From: JBNJGB01 sp051747385
GTDB lineage: Bacteria > Myxococcota_A > UBA9042 > PHBI01 > JACKFB01
DNA: 11,040 nt
Assembly: GCA_051747385.1 (NCBI GenBank)
Contig: JBNJGB010000066.1
Span: 1 to 11,040 of the forward strand
Reading direction: 5' to 3'
Position numbers and translations under genes: made by a program. Of this stretch, positions 8,592 through 11,040 are shown piece by piece; the stretch's first letter is position 1; every line of letters starts with the position of its first letter. The notes under the pieces were generated by a model that was not told the DNA's origin, ran no database searches, and saw nothing but the letters and a program-made list of their open reading frames with translations.

Positions 8592-8621
8592 TTGACAGTT
8601 ACAAGGCTCCACAGCTAGCTT
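8592..8621 (+). promoter_or_regulatory. Candidate promoter of the small four-cysteine protein gene
   Basis: A perfect -35 TTGACA (8592-8597) is followed at 18 bases by TAGCTT (8616-8621), a weak -10. The -35 overlaps the inverted repeat GTCAA-N6-TTGAC (8581-8596), which could be an operator. The leader to the ATG at 8759 would be about 130 bases. With the opposite promoter at 8527-8555 it makes a divergent control region in an otherwise unoccupied 298-base gap (8460-8758). Confidence 0.4.
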
Positions 8622-8758
8622 TCGTGCTCGTCAGGCGTATGAAACCGTGCGCCGGACGCTCACCTGCCATGACCCAGACCACACGCACTCCGCGGCGCCT
8701 GCCACGGGGTGGACGGGGCATGGTGTCTTCTCGCCACTTGAAAACGAGGAAGAGTCGG

Positions 8759-8947
8759 ATGGGTGCCAACCCCGTAGTGAAGAAGAAGATGCCCGAGGCC
8801 TTCTACTGCCGGTTCCTGAACCGGGACGTGAAGACCGTCGAGTGCGTCGACGACTACGTCAACGCCAACTCCCTGAACATCCGCCACTCGCCCTGCTACA
8901 AGTGCCCCGTCGGCCTCAAGACGCGGAGCCAGTTCGCCAGCAGCTGA
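8759..8947 (+). CDS. Small four-cysteine protein, possible zinc-ribbon (62 aa)
   Basis: The protein starts MGANPVVKKKMPEAFYCRFL and ends SRHSPCYKCP-like: its cysteines are at 17, 29, 46 and 49, the last two as CYKC. This spacing could bind one zinc, but no catalytic or DNA-binding motif is recognisable. GAGGAAGAG sits 6-14 bases before the ATG at 8759. Codon use is strongly G/C-ending from the KKK stretch onward (AAGAAGAAGATGCCC), supporting a real gene. Upstream in-frame ATGs at 8639 and 8720 would extend it by up to 40 residues, but those codons look random. It is the only plus-strand protein gene between the rRNA and the integrase. My vague recollection is that short proteins of this DDYVNAN...SPCYKCP type occur in myxobacteria; this is unverified. 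Confidence 0.72.
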   Translation: MGANPVVKKKMPEAFYCRFLNRDVKTVECVDDYVNANSLNIRHSPCYKCPVGLKTRSQFASS

Positions 8948-8977
8948 CGGCGAGGGGGACGGGGCGGGCCCTCCGGC

Positions 8978-9075
8978 GCGTCACCCCGATCCATGACGCA
9001 GGCGACGGGTTTTGACGCGGCGTGTCACATTTCTGAGTGTGCGTCATATATGACTGAATGCTCATTCAATGTGAC
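8978..9075. promoter_or_regulatory. Palindrome cluster with overlapping promoter-like hexamers
   Basis: Within 98 bases: GCGTCA/TGACGC inverted repeat (8978-8983, 8994-8999), a further TGACGC (9013) and GCGTCA (9041), and an outer pair GTCACATT (9024-9031) and AATGTGAC (9068-9075). That pair encloses two back-to-back perfect palindromes, GTCATATATGAC (9043-9054) and TGAATGCTCATTCA (9055-9068, 2-base centre). GTCACA (9024-9029), 17 bases, then TATATG (9047-9052) makes a plus-strand promoter candidate, each box four of six, with its -10 inside the first palindrome. TGAATG-N-CATTCA resembles TetR-family operators such as those of B. subtilis FadR. The local AT-richness is unlike the surroundings. 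No gene clearly starts on either side. Confidence 0.5.
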
Positions 9076-9431
9076 GGGCCGGGTGAGCACCCGGACGCAC
9101 GAGGTGCGCGGAGACGCCGCGTAGCCGGGGGGCGTGTGGCCGTCGAAGCTCGTGCCACGCCTTCCTCGGACGGCCCGGCGCCAACCACGCGGACTTCGCC
9201 TTGGTCCCTGTCCCTGCCGAGGCTGGACAGCCGCGCCATGGCTTCGTGCACTCCTTCGCACACTGTGGGCCGTCCGAGCCGATGGTCCGCGGGCGGCGCG
9301 GGGAGGTCCGCCGGGTCCGCCCCGGTGTCTCCGGGCTCCTCGACGACGCGCTCGTCTTCCCGCACCCGAGTTCTCCACTGCCCGGACCACGGAACATGCT
9401 CCGTCCGACGGAGCGCCCGGTTCCACACCCC
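9076..9431. other. Gene-poor stretch before tRNA-Leu
   Basis: I see no supportable gene here. Several frames stay open on both strands, as expected at this GC content, but none has a good ribosome site and all run into or out of the tRNA or the palindrome cluster. Part of one plus-strand frame (about 9240-9365) has strong G/C third positions and could be a gene remnant. A small RNA started from the 9024-9052 promoter candidate is another possibility. Confidence 0.35.
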
Positions 9432-9460
9432 TTGCACCCCGCGTCCGCGCGCCGCAGACT
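9432..9460 (+). promoter_or_regulatory. Weak candidate promoter for tRNA-Leu
   Basis: TTGCAC (9432-9437), 17 bases, then CAGACT (9455-9460), each three of six to consensus. The start would fall near 9467, just before the mature tRNA at 9474. Spacing and position fit, the boxes are poor, so this is tentative. Confidence 0.3.
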
Positions 9461-9473
9461 GCAGCCGTCCCGG

Positions 9474-9557
9474 GCCGGGATGGTGGAATCGGTAGACACA
9501 GGAGACTTAAAATCTCCCGGCCGCAAGGCCGTGCGGGTTCGAGCCCCGCTCCCGGTA
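9474..9557 (+). tRNA. tRNA-Leu (anticodon UAA)
   Basis: This is a complete class II tRNA. The acceptor arm pairs GCCGGGA (9474-9480) with TCCCGGT, leaving discriminator A at 9557. The D-arm is TGGTGGAATCGGTAGACACA. The anticodon stem GGAGA/TCTCC holds the loop CTTAAAA with anticodon TAA. The long variable arm is CCGGCCGCAAGGCCGTG and the T-arm GCGGGTTCGAGCCCCGC. The length of 84 plus CCA fits leucine tRNA. CCA is not encoded (GAC follows), so it must be added after transcription. An integrase gene lies 325 bases downstream, so the 3' half is a likely integration site. Confidence 0.96.
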
Positions 9558-9566
9558 GACACCCTC

Positions 9567-9599
9567 AAGGCTCCGAAGTCAAAGCGCTTTGGGGCCTTT
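9567..9599 (+). terminator. Intrinsic terminator of tRNA-Leu
   Basis: AAGGCTCCGAAG (9567-9578) pairs with CTTTGGGGCCTT (9587-9598) as a 12-bp stem with two G-T pairs and an 8-base loop, starting 10 bases after the tRNA. Only a short T-run follows (CCTTTCC), so efficiency may be moderate. If the element integrated at the tRNA 3' end, this terminator belongs to the element, not to the original locus. Confidence 0.7.
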
Positions 9600-9646
9600 C
9601 CTGTGTGTGCCGATGATCCCTGCGAGGTGGCCGCTCCGGGCCGGAT

Positions 9647-9747
9647 GGATCACTCATGGATCAGTTGCTCACGACAGACGACGGCGGGCGGTGGTCCTGG
9701 CCACCCGAGGGGGCCGCTCCGGTGAGCAACTGATCCGTCAGTGATCC
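9647..9747. repeat. 26-base interrupted inverted repeat with four GGATCA hexamers
   Basis: The left arm is GGATCACT (9647-9654), CAT, GGATCAGTTGCTCAC (9658-9672). The right arm is GTGAGCAACTGATCC (9722-9736), GTC, AGTGATCC (9740-9747). The arms are perfectly complementary except for the three-base interruption, with a 49-base centre. Each arm carries GGATCA twice, 11 bases (one helical turn) apart. A further TGATCC lies at 9614, and an 11-base direct repeat GGCCGCTCCGG occurs at 9629 and 9712. Between attachment site and integrase start, this fits arm-type integrase or excisionase sites, or an operator controlling the integrase. The pattern is seen; the role is inferred. Confidence 0.75.
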
Positions 9748-9882
9748 GCGAAGCGCACGGCGCCATATTTCGACCAGTTGTGCCAGTGCCTTACGCGATG
9801 GTGTCAGGGGATTGTGCATCCCGTGTTGTGCTCTGTCGTGGTCCGCGGTAGCGTCGCGGAGCCTTTGGCACGGAGGGGCGGC

Positions 9883-10965
9883 ATGGCCACCATTCAGGAG
9901 CGGACCAGCAGTGACGGCAGCAAGAGCTATCGCGTGCTCGTGAGGCTCAAGGGGCACCCGACGCAGCAGGCGACCTTCCAGCGCAAGACGGACGCCAAGC
10001 GCTGGGCGCAGCAGACCGAGGCCGCCATCCGAGAGGGGCGGTTCTTCGACAAGGTGGAGGCCCGCAAGCACACCCTGGCGGACCTCATCGATCGATACGT
10101 CCGCGACGTGCTGCCGATGAAGCCCAAGACCGGACCGAAGCAGCGGCGTCAACTCCAGTGGTGGAAGCAGGAGCTTGGCGCCTTCGTCCTGGCGGACGTG
10201 ACGCCCGCACGACTGGCGGAGGCCCGGGACAAGCTGTCTCGCGAGCCGACGCGCCAGAGCGACCGCCGCGCCCCGGCGACGGTCGTGCGCTACCTCGCGG
10301 CCCTGTCGCACGCGTTCACCATCGCGGTGAAGGAATGGGGCTGGTTGGACTCCAACCCGATGCTCAAGGTCCGCAAGCCGAAGGAACCGCGCGGCCGTGT
10401 GCGCTTCCTCGAAGACGACGAACGCGATCGGCTACTGGAGGCGTGCCGCGCCTCGGACAACGCCCACCTCTACCCGGTGGTCGTGCTGGCCCTGTCCACG
10501 GGCATGCGGAAGGGCGAGATCCTGGGCCTTCGGTGGCGGGACGTGGACCTTGAGCGCGGGCGCATCGTGCTCCACGAGACGAAGAACGGGGAGCGCCGCG
10601 TGGTCCCGCTGGCCGGGAAGCCGCGCGAGGTGATCCGCGAGCACGCCAAGGTCCGCGCCCTGGATACGGACCTCGTGTTCCCCGGTCGCCACCCGCGCGG
10701 CGGTGGTCCCCCGAAGCTCGCCACTATCCGGGGACCCTGGCTCAAGGCCATGGAGGCGGCCGCCGTGGACGACTTCCGCTTCCACGACCTTCGGCACAGC
10801 GCCGCGTCCTACCTGGCCATGAACGGCGCCACGCCCTCCGAGATCGCGGCCGTCCTGGGCCACAAGACCCTGCAGATGGTGAAGCGCTACGCCCACCTCT
10901 CAGACGCGCACACCGCGACCGTCGTGGAGTCCATGAACGCGCGGATCTTCGGAGGCGGTGAGTAG
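9883..10965 (+). CDS. int: Phage-type tyrosine recombinase (integrase), 360 aa
   Basis: This enzyme should catalyse site-specific integration and excision of the element through a 3'-phosphotyrosine intermediate. The start at 9883 (MATIQERTSS) is chosen because GGAGGGG lies 5-11 bases before it; an in-frame ATG at 9778 would add 35 residues without a ribosome site and unlike the family. Residues 1-55 resemble an arm-type (AP2-like/DUF3596-like) DNA-binding domain (SYRVLVRLKGHPTQQATF). About 64-165 form the SAM-like core-binding domain. About 175-350 form the catalytic domain with the complete set: Arg209 (TGMRKGEILGLRW), Lys234 (HETKNGERR), His301 and Arg304 (HDLRHSAAS), His327 (LGHKTLQMVKRY) and Tyr336 (RYAHLS). 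Length and intact residues argue for an active enzyme. The 325 bases upstream hold the tRNA terminator and a large inverted repeat. No strong promoter was found; TTGTGC-17-TAGCGT near 9824-9852 is a poor match. Confidence 0.95.
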   Translation: MATIQERTSSDGSKSYRVLVRLKGHPTQQATFQRKTDAKRWAQQTEAAIREGRFFDKVEARKHTLADLIDRYVRDVLPMKPKTGPKQRRQLQWWKQELGAFVLADVTPARLAEARDKLSREPTRQSDRRAPATVVRYLAALSHAFTIAVKEWGWLDSNPMLKVRKPKEPRGRVRFLEDDERDRLLEACRASDNAHLYPVVVLALSTGMRKGEILGLRWRDVDLERGRIVLHETKNGERRVVPLAGKPREVIREHAKVRALDTDLVFPGRHPRGGGPPKLATIRGPWLKAMEAAAVDDFRFHDLRHSAASYLAMNGATPSEIAAVLGHKTLQMVKRYAHLSDAHTATVVESMNARIFGGGE

Positions 10966-11040
10966 GCCCACACTCCCCGGCGGACGCTCTCTCGGCTTGC
11001 CCTTCCTCAGTCAGAACGTCTCTGGACGAGATCGGCTGAA

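Larger units (their letters stand above)
9558..11040. mobile_element. Left end of a putative integrative element at tRNA-Leu
   Basis: A tyrosine-recombinase gene directly downstream of a complete tRNA gene is the usual boundary of a phage, genomic island or integrative conjugative element. The tRNA 3' end (about 9535-9557) is the probable attachment core. No second copy of it is visible in the window, so the far end must be beyond base 11040. The last 75 bases (10966-11040) after the integrase show no gene or terminator. The nature of the element is unknown. The extent given is only the visible part. Confidence 0.6.

Noticed and set aside
6219..8618. A 799-residue plus-strand frame opposite pcp and the endopeptidase
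   Set aside because: The antisense strand holds two enzymes with intact catalytic motifs; the plus frame is low-complexity Arg/Pro/Gly.
9058..9495. Possible leaderless ORF starting at the predicted start point of the palindrome promoter
   Set aside because: It is Arg/Ser/Pro-rich with no domain-like pattern and overlaps the tRNA by about 20 bases; chance open frame is the better explanation.
9201..9725. Open plus-strand frame (about 174 aa) with G/C-rich third positions in part
   Set aside because: It starts at TTG without a ribosome site and runs straight through the tRNA-Leu gene and its terminator, so it cannot be a real gene as drawn. At most 9240-9365 is a remnant.
9647..9747. Inverted repeat as ends of a small insertion sequence or MITE
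   Set aside because: The centre is only 49 bases, no target-site duplication flanks it, and the GGATCA spacing fits protein binding better.
9778..9882. Upstream in-frame start for the integrase
   Set aside because: The added 35 residues have no family resemblance, and the ribosome site GGAGGGG points to 9883.

Overview
The window is GC-rich (roughly 70% by eye) bacterial chromosomal DNA. Two things suggest a Myxococcota or related 'deltaproteobacterial' lineage: an OmpA-family protein with Asp-rich thrombospondin type 3 repeats, and an RdgC protein encoded as two half-genes. This placement is an inference. There is no 16S or ribosomal protein here to settle it.

Left edge (1-141): the 3' part of a 5S rRNA on the + strand, closed by a strong intrinsic terminator, so the end of an rRNA operon lies just outside the window. 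The next 8.3 kb is almost entirely minus-strand genes converging on it. Reading in their own direction, right to left: (a) a secreted M74 (MepA-type) murein endopeptidase fused to C-terminal HEAT-like repeats, (b) pyroglutamyl-peptidase I, overlapping (a) by 4 bases, (c) a membrane-bound PAS-GGDEF diguanylate cyclase, and (d) an unrecognised 269-residue protein 25 bases after it. These four look like one transcription unit. Then come (e) a TSP3/OmpA outer-membrane protein with its own promoter, 5' hairpin and terminator, and (f, g) the two RdgC half-genes with a shared terminator.

Middle (8460-9473): a 298-base divergent promoter region separates the endopeptidase operon from a small plus-strand four-cysteine protein (62 aa). 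Beyond it lie about 530 bases without a convincing gene. Their left end holds a compact cluster of nested perfect palindromes overlapping promoter-like hexamers.

Right edge (9474-11040): tRNA-Leu(UAA), its terminator, a 26-base interrupted inverted repeat built from four GGATCA hexamers, and an intact tyrosine-recombinase integrase. This is the classic boundary of an element integrated at a tRNA gene. Its cargo lies beyond the window, so no cargo system can be described from here.

The observations most worth following are the split RdgC operon, the endopeptidase-HEAT fusion coupled to a peptidase and a c-di-GMP enzyme, the palindrome cluster at 8978-9075, and the four-hexamer inverted repeat between the tRNA and the integrase.
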